Below are positions 27,086-36,100 of a stretch of DNA of 64,000 nucleotides, piece after piece. The notes beneath the pieces are model-generated. The model worked only from the letters and a program-made list of their open reading frames with translations, did not search any database and was not told where the DNA came from. Position 1 is the stretch's first letter. Each line of letters starts with the position of its first letter. A program made the translations under genes and the position numbers. This DNA is from JAGQIB01 sp041393395. Lineage in GTDB: Bacteria > ARS69. The stretch covers positions 266,055 to 330,054 of the forward strand of contig JAWKKG010000008.1 in the NCBI GenBank assembly GCA_041393395.1, in the 5' to 3' direction.

Positions 27086-28052
27086 TGTCACCCTCCGTTC
27101 TCTCCCGGTCGCTCCCGACATCCACGACCTCCCCTCTCGCCTCCTCGCCCCCGTGTCCGTTCGGCCGACCCTCGCCCCCGCCGAGGATCTCGCGCAGCCC
27201 CGGTACCCCCACCGGCCCCCCGAGATCGAGAGTACGGATCGGGAACGGAATCGTGCAGCCGGCTCGATCCAGAGCGCGCTTCACGCCCATCACGGCGCGA
27301 CTTCGGGCCTCCAGGAAGTTCGTGTGCGGGTAGTCGATCCAGAACCGCACCGAGAACTCGATCGCGCTGTTCCCGAAGCGCTCGTAGTAGACCACGGGGT
27401 CCTCTTCGTTCCGCAGGTCGAGCTCGCGGACCGCGTCGAGCGCGGCGTCCCGCGCCACCTCGAGATCGTCGCCGTACGCCACCCCGACGTCCACGTCGAC
27501 GCGCCGCACTCCGGACTGCGAGTAGTTCGTGATCGGATTCTCGATGATCTTGCGGTTGGGCACGCGCACGAGCTGCCCCCGGAAGTTGCGGATGCGCGTC
27601 GCGCGGAGCGTCGTCTCCTCGACCGTGCCCATGACGTCGTGCGTCTCGATCACGTCGCCGGTCTCGTACGGTCGCCGGACGGCGATCAGGATGCCGGACA
27701 TGAAGTTCGCGGCGAGATCCTGGAACGCGAAACCGAGCGCGAGACCGACGATTCCCACGCCCGCGAGCAACGACGTGACCGTCTTCTCGAGCTGGAGGAT
27801 CTCCAGCGCGAGAAAGGTCCCGCCCGCCAGCACCGCCAGGTACGCGATGCGCGAGAGCAGGTGGCCGATCTCCACCGAATGACTGAGACGTCGGAACAGG
27901 CGCTCGGTGAGCGACCGCACAATTCGAGCCACGAAGTAGAACGCCACGACGACGAACAGCGCCGCAACGAGGTTCGGCAACGATTTCACGAAGCTCTCGA
28001 TCCATTCCTGGATCCGCTCGTGCGCCACTTCCAGCACGGAAGTCCAGTTCAA
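27072..28052 (-). CDS. Small-conductance mechanosensitive channel (MscS family)
   Basis: About 326 residues. The chosen start is TTG at 28052, preceded by GGGGGA at about 4-7 nt; no ATG is available and the frame further upstream is shadow. Three N-terminal helices include a TM3-like pore segment with small residues (VGIVGLALGFAFQDLAANFMSG), followed by the beta domain (PYETGDVIETHDVMGTVEETTLRATRIR) and the alpha/beta domain ending IPFPIRTL. Such channels open under membrane tension and protect against hypo-osmotic shock. The pairing with the poxB-like gene and the sigma-54 promoter suggests stress control. Confidence 0.87.
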   Translation of the reverse strand: MNWTSVLEVAHERIQEWIESFVKSLPNLVAALFVVVAFYFVARIVRSLTERLFRRLSHSVEIGHLLSRIAYLAVLAGGTFLALEILQLEKTVTSLLAGVGIVGLALGFAFQDLAANFMSGILIAVRRPYETGDVIETHDVMGTVEETTLRATRIRNFRGQLVRVPNRKIIENPITNYSQSGVRRVDVDVGVAYGDDLEVARDAALDAVRELDLRNEEDPVVYYERFGNSAIEFSVRFWIDYPHTNFLEARSRAVMGVKRALDRAGCTIPFPIRTLDLGGPVGVPGLREILGGGEGRPNGHGGEEARGEVVDVGSDRERTEGDNERE

Positions 28053-28095
28053 CTCTTCCCCCGATTCGATTCGCGGATGGATGTCTCGAAAGGGA

Positions 28096-28111
28096 CGCAA
28101 GACGCGTTCCG
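28096..28111 (-). promoter_or_regulatory. Sigma-54-like promoter directed to mscS-poxB
   Basis: On the minus strand CGGAACGCGTCTTGCG keeps the invariant GG (-24) and GC (-12) with correct spacing. The predicted start is near 28086, about 33 nt before the TTG. The core is part of an 11-bp inverted repeat with the divergent promoter. Confidence 0.5.
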
Positions 28112-28118
28112 GACGCCA

Positions 28119-28134
28119 TGGCACGCGTCTTGCG
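28119..28134 (+). promoter_or_regulatory. Consensus sigma-54 promoter for the BON-domain protein
   Basis: TGGCACGCGTCTTGCG matches the sigma-54 consensus TGGCACG-N4-TTGC exactly. The predicted start is near 28145, about 85 nt before the ATG at 28230. Confidence 0.75.
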
Positions 28135-28229
28135 CCTTTCTCGTCCGTCGATGAGAAGAGCGACCGGAGCGAAGCGGGACGCCAGAGTGCTGGACCCGAC
28201 TCGCTCCCCTGCCTTGAAAGGAGGACAAG

Positions 28230-29756
28230 ATGAGGCGCGTGCGCATTAGGATGCTGCCGTTCATCGCGTTGGCCGTCGTGTCGATCGCGCCCGGCAACAC
28301 GCGGGCCGAAGATCCTGACTCCCGCTCGGACGTACAGGTCACGGGCGCCGTGGAGAACCAGTACCGCACCGACCGAGCCGTTCCTCTCGACCGCATCGAC
28401 GTCCATACGAAGCGAGGCGTCGTCACGCTCGAGGGGACAGTGCGCGACCTGCTCGCGCGACGACGTGCGGTTCGCATCGCCGAAACGGTGAAGGGCGTGC
28501 GCTCCGTCGTGGATCGCCTCGACGTGGAACAGCCGGAAAAGATTACCGATTCGGTAATTCGTGGCGACGTCCTCGCCGCGCTGCTCATGGATCCGGCCAC
28601 AGACTCCTACGAGATCGCGGTCTCGGTCTCGGACGGTGGCGTCGTCACGCTTTCGGGCACGGTTCAGTCCTGGAGGGAACGGGAACTCGCCGCGACCGTC
28701 GCCGCGGGGGTGCGCGGCGTCACGGAACTCCACGACGATCTCGAGGTTTCCTTTCCGTCTTCACGACCGGACCGCGAGATCCGAGAGGAGATTGCACAGA
28801 CCCTCGTGTGGAACACGAGGATCGATGCCACCCTCGTCGCCGTCGACGTGGAGGAAGGTGAGGTCCAGTTGAGCGGGATCGTCGGCAGCGCGGCCGAGAA
28901 GCGCGAGGCCCGAGAAGAGGCCTGGACCGAGGGCGTTCGAGGCGTGGACGACGCCGGTCTTCTCGTGGAGCCCTGGGCTCGCGACGACGACCAGCGCGAC
29001 TCGCGGGTCGCGGAGGTGAGCGACTCCGAGATCGCCGACGCCCTGCGCATGGCGCTGCGCCAGGATCCGCGGGTCCCCTCCGAGAACGTGACGATCGAGG
29101 TACGCTCGGGCGAGGTCTCGCTGACCGGGGACGTCGAGAACCTCGAAGCGAAGCGCGCGGCCGAGGCGACCGCACGCCACACGGTCGGCGTGATCTCCGT
29201 GAACGACGGCCTGAAGGTCGCCCGGGACGGGATCGCCGCCGTGAACGAGCCCGCGGGTGCCCGCGAGACCGCCCTAGAGTCGGAGATCCTGGCGGCACTG
29301 CGCCGCGACCCCTGGGTCTCCCCGTTCGACGTGCGCGTCGACGTCACCGCCGGCGTGGCACGCCTTTCCGGTCGAGTCGACACCTATCTCGCGCGCGCAC
29401 GCGCGGATGAGGTCACCGCCCGGGTCCCCGGCGTGATCGATGTCCTGAACGCGCTCGAGGTCGACACCCGGGCCACCGCGTTCGATCCGTATGTGGATTC
29501 CTGGCCTCCGACCTACCCCGACTGGTACGCGCCGGAGCCGCAGGCCTGGAAGTCGGACGCTCAGATCACGGAGGACATCGAGAACCAGCTGTGGTGGAGC
29601 CCGTTCGTGAGTGACCACGACGTGGATGTCGTCGTGACCGACGGCGTGGCGACACTGACCGGAACCGTGAACACCTGGGTCGCGTGGGACACCGCGCAGG
29701 ACGAGGCGTATGACGCCGGCGCCACTCTGGTGATGAATCGCTTGCAGGTGCAGTAG
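28230..29756 (+). CDS. Periplasmic protein with six BON domains
   Basis: 508 residues. AAGGAGG lies just upstream of the ATG. A signal peptide (about residues 1-26, ending NTRA) is followed by six consecutive BON repeats of about 65-75 residues, each with the pattern I...V..G.V.L.G.V......A...A....GV..V.N.L.V. BON domains bind phospholipid or other ligands in the periplasm, as in OsmY/DolP. Six copies is unusually many. An insert rich in Pro, Tyr and Trp (about 425-440) separates the last copy. Expression from a consensus sigma-54 promoter and co-transcription with a PRC-barrel gene suggest an envelope-stress role. Confidence 0.85.
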   Translation: MRRVRIRMLPFIALAVVSIAPGNTRAEDPDSRSDVQVTGAVENQYRTDRAVPLDRIDVHTKRGVVTLEGTVRDLLARRRAVRIAETVKGVRSVVDRLDVEQPEKITDSVIRGDVLAALLMDPATDSYEIAVSVSDGGVVTLSGTVQSWRERELAATVAAGVRGVTELHDDLEVSFPSSRPDREIREEIAQTLVWNTRIDATLVAVDVEEGEVQLSGIVGSAAEKREAREEAWTEGVRGVDDAGLLVEPWARDDDQRDSRVAEVSDSEIADALRMALRQDPRVPSENVTIEVRSGEVSLTGDVENLEAKRAAEATARHTVGVISVNDGLKVARDGIAAVNEPAGARETALESEILAALRRDPWVSPFDVRVDVTAGVARLSGRVDTYLARARADEVTARVPGVIDVLNALEVDTRATAFDPYVDSWPPTYPDWYAPEPQAWKSDAQITEDIENQLWWSPFVSDHDVDVVVTDGVATLTGTVNTWVAWDTAQDEAYDAGATLVMNRLQVQ

Positions 29757-29802
29757 CGGTCCCGAGGACGAAACGAACGGAAAGTCCAGCAAGGAGGGTG
29801 AC

Positions 29803-30543
29803 ATGTTGCGCAGCCTGAAGGAACTCACGGGATACGCCGTGGAAGCGATCGACGGGAAGGTCGGCAAGGCGAAGGACTTCTACTTCGACGACGCGGGATG
29901 GTTCCTGCGCTACGTCGTGGTCGATACGGGCGGCTGGCTCACCGGACGCAAGGTTCTGGTGGGACCGGAGGTGTTCGGCCCGGCGGACTGGGACCTGCAC
30001 AAGATTCCGGTGACCGTGAGCAAGGACACGATCGAGGGCTCGCCGCCGATCTCGGAGGACGTGCCCGTGTCCCGCCACGAAGAGGAGCGGATGCGTACGT
30101 TCTACGGCTGGTTCAACTGGTGGACCGACCCGACCTACGGATTCGCGAACGCTTCCCCGGAAGCGGCGACCGCGGCTCGCGAACTCACCGCCACGGTGAC
30201 CGCGACCGCGACCGACCCGCATCTGCGGAGCGTGAACGAGATCGTCGGCTACCACATCGAGGCGAAGGACGGCGAGCTCGGTCACGTGGACGACTTCATC
30301 GTGGATGACGGTACCTGGGCCGTTCGCTACTTCGTGGCGGCGACGCGAAACCTCCTGCCGGGCAAGAAGACGCTGATCGCTCCCGAGTGGATCTCGGCGC
30401 TGAGCTGGTCCGAGGAACACATCGCGGTCGACCTCACCCGGGATCAGATCAAGAACGCGCCGGAGTTCGACCCGCGAGCCGCGATCAACCGTCGGTACGA
30501 GGAGCACGTATACGACTACTACGGCCGACCGAAGTACTGGTAG
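29803..30543 (+). CDS. Protein with two PRC-barrel domains
   Basis: 246 residues; AAGGAGG lies 6 nt before the ATG. Two PRC-barrel-like units are visible: residues 1-85 (LRSLKELTGYAVEAIDGKVGKAKDFYFDD) and about 140-215 (LRSVNEIVGYHIEAKDGELGHVDDFIVDD), joined by a Trp-rich linker. PRC barrels are small beta-barrels used in RNA processing and in photosynthetic reaction centres, but proteins like this are commonly stress-linked. There is no signal peptide. It lies 46 bp after the BON gene without a terminator, so it is in the same sigma-54-driven unit. Confidence 0.82.
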   Translation: MLRSLKELTGYAVEAIDGKVGKAKDFYFDDAGWFLRYVVVDTGGWLTGRKVLVGPEVFGPADWDLHKIPVTVSKDTIEGSPPISEDVPVSRHEEERMRTFYGWFNWWTDPTYGFANASPEAATAARELTATVTATATDPHLRSVNEIVGYHIEAKDGELGHVDDFIVDDGTWAVRYFVAATRNLLPGKKTLIAPEWISALSWSEEHIAVDLTRDQIKNAPEFDPRAAINRRYEEHVYDYYGRPKYW

Positions 30544-30548
30544 TTCCT

Positions 30549-30597
30549 CCCGGCGCCATTCCGGCGCCGGGCGTCCCGTTCCCCTCCGGAACGGGAC
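30549..30597 (+). other. Two tandem hairpins between the PRC-barrel and antiporter genes
   Basis: A 9-bp stem with loop ATTCC (30549-30571) is followed after 1 nt by a 10-bp stem with loop CCTCC (30573-30597). Neither has a T-tract. They may reduce readthrough or stabilise the upstream mRNA. Confidence 0.55.
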
Positions 30598-30627
30598 GGC
30601 GCCGCCCCCCCCTCCGAGGAGCCGCCC

Positions 30628-31878
30628 ATCGATCTGCTCTGGACCCTGCTCGTACTCCTGATCGTCTCGCGCGTGCTCGGTGAGATCGCGGTCCGATTCG
30701 GACAGCCCTCGCTCGTGGGCGAACTCGCCGGGGGAATCGCGCTCGGAGTCGCGGTGCGGCATGCGGGCGGCTCCTTCCCCGTCCTCGCCGATCTTCCCCA
30801 CGACGAGGTGTTCCTCTCGCTCACCGAACTCGGGGTCTTCTTCCTCATGCTCCACGCCGGCGTGCAGATGCGCATGTCACGGCTGGTCCGCGCATCCGGA
30901 GGCGCGGCACTCGTCGCGATCGGAGGCATGGTGGTGCCCTTCGTCGGCGGGTTCGTGCTCGCTCACGTCGCCTTTCCGGAGTCCCCCCGGAGGCTCGCGC
31001 AGTCCTTGTTCCTTGGCACCGCTCTCGCCGTAACCGCGGTGCCGGTCGCGATCAAGGTGCTCCTGGACCTCGGTCGCCTGGAGACCCGCCTCGGCCGAAC
31101 GATCGTCTCCGCCGCCGTGCTCGACGACGTGCTGAGCCTGGTTCTGCTCGCAGTGCTCACGGCGCTCCTGCGTACGGGCGAGTTGCCGGAGGCCGGTCCC
31201 CTCGCCGCCCTCGGGGCACGCATCGTGGGGTTTTTCCTGATCGCCGCGGCCACCGGGCGCTGGATCTTCCCCGTCGTCGCGCGTGCCGTGGCTCGAGCGC
31301 GATCGCCGGAACTCGAGCTCTCCGCACTCCTCGTCCTCGGGCTCGCGCTCGCGCTGCTCGCGGAACGTCTGGGCATGCACTTCCTGATCGGGGCCTTCGT
31401 GGCCGGCCTATACTTCAGCCGCACGCTCGTGGACGACGCCTTCTACGAGGACGTCGAGACCCGGCTCTCGGGTCTCACGAACGGACTCTTCTCCCCGATC
31501 TTCTTCGCGTCGGTCGGCCTGCATCTCGAGCCCTCGGCGCTGACTGCGGTTCCCGGCTTCGTCGCGCTGGTCGTCGGGATCGCGATCGCCGGCAAGGTCG
31601 TGGGCGCCGGCGCCGGCGCCCGCCTGGCCGGACACTCCGGCGCCGGCGCGCTCGCCATCGGAATCGCGATGAGTTCGCGGGGGGCGGTCGAGCTGATCGT
31701 CGCGGACGTGGCGTTGCAGGCGGGTCTGTTCGAGAACGCCGCGACGCCGCGGATCCGTCATCTGTTCTCCGCCGTCGTCGTCATGGCGATCACCACCACG
31801 ATCGTGGCGCCGCTGCTGCTGAAGCCCGCTCTCCGCCGCGAAGCGCGCGGCTCGCCGCAGCCGGACGAAGCGGCATGA
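30628..31878 (+). CDS. CPA2-family monovalent cation:proton antiporter
   Basis: About 416 residues with 11-13 hydrophobic helices; typical CPA2 landmarks are RFGQPSLVGELAGGIALG, LFFLMLHAG-type helix 3, GTALAVTAVPVAIKVL and the VLDDVLSLVLLAV ion-binding helix with Asp pair. The start is not canonical: GTG at 30673 would cut helix 1 (DLLWTLLVLLIVSRVLGEI), whereas an ATC at 30628 has GAGGAG 6 nt upstream and restores it; CTG at 30634 is another option. No C-terminal TrkA domain is present. Likely K+ or Na+/H+ exchange. Confidence 0.82.
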   Translation: MDLLWTLLVLLIVSRVLGEIAVRFGQPSLVGELAGGIALGVAVRHAGGSFPVLADLPHDEVFLSLTELGVFFLMLHAGVQMRMSRLVRASGGAALVAIGGMVVPFVGGFVLAHVAFPESPRRLAQSLFLGTALAVTAVPVAIKVLLDLGRLETRLGRTIVSAAVLDDVLSLVLLAVLTALLRTGELPEAGPLAALGARIVGFFLIAAATGRWIFPVVARAVARARSPELELSALLVLGLALALLAERLGMHFLIGAFVAGLYFSRTLVDDAFYEDVETRLSGLTNGLFSPIFFASVGLHLEPSALTAVPGFVALVVGIAIAGKVVGAGAGARLAGHSGAGALAIGIAMSSRGAVELIVADVALQAGLFENAATPRIRHLFSAVVVMAITTTIVAPLLLKPALRREARGSPQPDEAA

Positions 31879-33083
31879 GCTGGCTCCAGGTCTGGTCGGA
31901 CATCTCCGTCCACGCCGCGGGCTTCTTCTGGAAGGCCGGTTGGGCCTTCGTGCTCGGCTACGCGATCTCCGGGATGATCCAGGCGTTCGTTCCGAAGGCG
32001 CGGCTCGCCCGCCGACTCGGCACGGCCTCTCCCGCGAGCGTCTGCTGGGCGACACTATTCGGTGCGGCGTCCTCTTCCTGCTCGTTCGCCGCCCTCGCCG
32101 CCGCCCGGTCCCTCGTACTCAAGGGCGCACATCTTGTCGCCGCGCTCGCGTTCCTGTTCGCCTCGACGAATCTCGTGATCGAGCTCGGCGTCCTGATCGT
32201 GATCTTCCTGGGAGGCCGGTTCCTGGCGGCGGAGCTCCTCGGCGGGCTCGTGCTCATCGCCACCTCGACCGCGCTCTTCGCGCTCGTCTGCCCGACCGCC
32301 TGGCAGCGCGCGGCACGCGCCAAGGTGGAACGCGAGTCGGCCCCCGAACCGGAGGACTTCGACTGGCGCGAGAGAATCCGGAGTCGGGAGGGCTGGCAAC
32401 GGGTCGGCCGTCGCTTCGTCGGTGACTGGAAGATGGTGTGGGAGGAGATCGTGATCGGTTTCACCGTGGCCGGGATTCTCGCCGCACTCGTGCCGGCTTC
32501 CGTCTGGGAGTGGGTGTTCCTCGCCCGGGAGAGCGAGCTCCCGTCGTGGCTCGTCGTCCTCGAGAATGCCGCGGTCGCTCCACTCGTGGCCGCGGCCACC
32601 TTCATCGGGAGCATGGGCAACATCCCGCTCGCCACCGTGCTCCACTCGAACGGCGTCGCATTCGCGGGCGTGATGGGCTTCATCTACTCGGACCTGATGG
32701 TCCCGCCCCTCGTGTCGATCCAGGCCAAGTACTACGGCTGGCGCCTCGCGCTCACGATGGCGGGCGTGATGTGGGTCAGCATCGTGGTCACCACCATACT
32801 CCTCCACGGTGCGTTCGGCGCGCTCGGGATCACGCCGGACAGCGGTCGGACACTGGACCACGTCACACGGTTCGCGCTCGACTACACCGCCTGGCTGAAC
32901 TTCGCGATGATCGGTGTGACGATCGTCCTGATCCGGGCGCATCGGGCGCACGTCGCGTCCGGGCGCCCCGAAGGTGCCGGGCACACGCACGGCTCGCACG
33001 GCCCGGGCCCGAAGCGATGGATCGTCTGGGGATGCCTCGCGATCGTGCTGGGGGGACTCGTGGTCCGCGCCTTCGGATTCTGA
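31875..33083 (+). CDS. Predicted permease (DUF318/ArsP-like)
   Basis: 402 residues. The ATG overlaps the antiporter stop (ATGA). The protein has two homologous halves of about four helices each, with the first-half motif GAASSSCSFAALAAARSL and the second-half IGSMGNIPLATVLHSNG, matching DUF318/ArsP permeases. A short His-rich stretch (GHTHGSHGPG) precedes the last helix. Family members export organoarsenicals or metals such as Cu and Zn; the substrate here is not readable. The Cys in SSCS may be functional. Confidence 0.78.
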   Translation: MSWLQVWSDISVHAAGFFWKAGWAFVLGYAISGMIQAFVPKARLARRLGTASPASVCWATLFGAASSSCSFAALAAARSLVLKGAHLVAALAFLFASTNLVIELGVLIVIFLGGRFLAAELLGGLVLIATSTALFALVCPTAWQRAARAKVERESAPEPEDFDWRERIRSREGWQRVGRRFVGDWKMVWEEIVIGFTVAGILAALVPASVWEWVFLARESELPSWLVVLENAAVAPLVAAATFIGSMGNIPLATVLHSNGVAFAGVMGFIYSDLMVPPLVSIQAKYYGWRLALTMAGVMWVSIVVTTILLHGAFGALGITPDSGRTLDHVTRFALDYTAWLNFAMIGVTIVLIRAHRAHVASGRPEGAGHTHGSHGPGPKRWIVWGCLAIVLGGLVVRAFGF

Positions 33084-33088
33084 AGCGC

Positions 33089-33116
33089 GGGGACGCGGCC
33101 GATCGACCGCGTCCCC
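33089..33116. terminator. Hairpin between convergent genes
   Basis: A perfect 10-bp stem (GGGGACGCGG and CCGCGTCCCC) with an 8-nt loop lies between the permease stop and the S8 protease stop. It is probably a bidirectional terminator; T-tracts are weak on both sides. Confidence 0.6.
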
Positions 33117-33146
33117 TGCCCCGGAACCGAGTGCTGCGCCTGCGCG

Positions 33147-36100
33147 CTACTGCAGTCGGGTGATCCGTTTCGTCTCGTGGACCGTTCCGGCCTCCAGACG
33201 GACGAAGTAGACGCCGGAGCCCACGCGCTCCCCTTGCGCGTCTCGTCCGTTCCACGTCGTCTCGTACCGGCCGGCCGGGCGTTCACCGTCCGCGAGAGTG
33301 ATCACCCTTCGTCCGTTCACGTCGTACACCGCGATCCGGAACGATCCGCCCCGTGCGGGGACATCGAAGCGAATCGACGTCTCCTCGTCGGACGGGTTCG
33401 GACGCGGAGCACCGAGCGAGAACGACGCCGGGGCCCCTTCCACCTGCGGCGCGTCCACCGCCGAGGCTCCGACCGCGATCACGAGCCGGTACGAAGCCGT
33501 GCGGATCAGGTCGTTCGCATCGGTCTTGTGCACCGCAAGGCAGTGGTAGCCGGGGTTCGCGAACGTGATCGGCGGCAGATGCTCGTCCTCCCCGGGACCG
33601 CCGGAGTTCTCGGAGTACCAGGCCGAGAGCTTGACCTGGTACGGCTGCGATCCGTCGAAGAAGCGAAGCTGCAGATCCGCGTCGCCTCCCTCGGAGGCGA
33701 TCGAGAAGTGGACCGGCAGGCCGACTGCTTCGGCCGGGACCCAGACCTCGTACAGATCCAGGATCTCCCCGTTGCCGATCGTGTACGGGCCGTAGCTGGA
33801 CGTGCCGGGACTCGCGACGAACACGGGCGCCTCGGATCGTTCCACCACGAACGGTGTCGACGTCGCGTTCCAGTTCAGCACCGAGAAGTCCGGCACCGTC
33901 CCGGCCACGTTGTAGTTCACGATCGCGAAGTCCACCGCGCCGTCCGCCGCGTCTCCGGACCAGGTGAGGGGAGAGTTGAAGCCGTCCTTGCTGCCGACGT
34001 AGGCGTCGTGCACGCGCACGTCGTAGTCGGCATCCATCGCGAACGGCAGGACGCTGACCGCGGTCCAGTACGAGCGGAAGTCCGAGGAGAATCCGTCGCA
34101 CGACCACTCCGGTCCCCAGCCCGCGGGGTCCTTGAGCGGTCCCCCCGATCGCGCGACCGGCGCGTCCGGCTCGAGCAGCAACGGGCTCCACGAGAACCAG
34201 TCCACGACGCGGTTGTCGTACTCGATCGACTCCGCCTGCTCCCCGTAGGCGTCCGTCTCCACGCGCAGGTGGTGCCGCCCACCGCGCACGATACTGAACG
34301 GATCCAGACCCTGCAGGGTATTGATCCACCGGCCCGTGAATCCTTGCGGAAACACGCCGCCGAGGAAGTACCAGTACCACACGTCGTCCACGAACAGATG
34401 ATTCTGCCAGGCGGGGCCGCTGTCCCCGGGTCCCTGGTTCACCGTGGCGATGTTGTACGACGTGGTGGGCTGGTTGCCGTACAGGACCGCGGGGAGCGGC
34501 GCGTAGTCCGGCGTGGAGTCCGTGGTGTTCCGCGGAACGATCGGACCGTACCAGCCGAACGGGGTCGTCGGAGCTAGGTTCATCAGCGGCGACGTGATCA
34601 GGTTGTACGCCAGGCTCTGGTTCAGATCGGCGGACGCCCGCTTCCACACCGCGATCCCGTGCCACCCGGTGCGGTCGACGATCACCCACTCGTCCTGCGC
34701 CGGCCCCGCGTTGTCCGCGAACGCCACGGCCGACCACTTGCTGGTGAAGCCCGTGGGATCCTGGTGCACGGAGAGCCCGTAGTCCGCGTTCCCGGACAGC
34801 CACTGCACCTGGATGCGGGTCGGTACCCCGGCGGTGAGGAAGATCTCGTGCAGGTCCACGATCTCACCGACGCCGAGATCGTACGGACCGTTCGTCCCCG
34901 GATTCGCGATCACGCCCTGATCCGAGTCGTACTCCACGATCTTGTTCGCAAATCCGGACCAGTTCACCGCACTCGCATAGTAGGTTCCCGGCCCTACGAC
35001 GTTCCGGTCCACGATGACGAAATCGGATAGGTCGAGACTTGCCGCGGAGATCGCCACCGCCGCTCCGAACCCGGCCTGCGGCACGTTCGTGGGGGCTTCG
35101 GCGTTCAGGTACACGTCGAAGTCCGAGGAAGCATCCGAGGGCAGCACGGCGAAGGCCGTCCAGTACGACGCCGTCGTGCCGGAGAAGCCCTCGGAGTTGT
35201 AGTACGGCCCGGATCCCGTCGACTGTCGCGGCGGATCCCACGAGCGCACCACCGGCACGTTCTTCGTGAGCGCGAGCCCCGACCAGATGTACTGACGCGC
35301 CCAGTCATTGTCCTCGTTCCACTCGTCCTCCTCGCCGAAGACGTCGGCGCGGTTCAGGATCGTGTGACGGCCTCCCTTCACGATGTCCGGGCCGATGTTG
35401 CCGCACCACTGGACGTCGCCGGGATTCATGTTCGTGTTGTAGCAGAACCAGATCCAGGCATCGTCGATGACCACGCCCGCGCGCGGATTGTTGATCGTGG
35501 GCGTGTACGAGTACGAAGGATTCGACTCCGTCCAGTTCCAGTAGGTCCCCGCGACGTTGCCGGGCAGCGCGCCCGCCTGCAGCGGCGCGTAGCCGAAGTT
35601 CGAGTCCGTCGACGAGCGCGGGAGGATCGGGTAGGACCAGCCGGCAGGAACGGCCGACGGCACCACGTCGGGCTCGATCCAGTTGATCGCCCACGGCAGG
35701 TTCGGCATCACGCCGATGTTCCGGGAGATCGGCGAGCCCTGCGGCGTCCCGTTGATCTTGAGACTGAGGCGAACCTGGGCCGGTGACAGAGTGATCCCGT
35801 ACTTCGCCTTGGAGATCCCCTGGAGGTCGGCCGCCGCCCCCACGATCATGGGCGACGCGCCGGACGTTCCGCCGAAGCCCGCCGTGTAGCTCTGCGTGCA
35901 GTCGCCGGTCCCGAGCCAGAGATCCCCGTAGCCCGTGGAGAAGATCCCGCTTCCCCACCCGTGCAGATCGATGCGGCTGCCGTAGTTCGTCCAGCACTCG
36001 GGCGAATGGCTGCCCGGCACCCCGGCGCCGACCAGGATGGCGCCGGAGTCGTTGCCGAACCACCCGCCGTAGATCGGCGAGTCGAGATTCATGGAACCGT

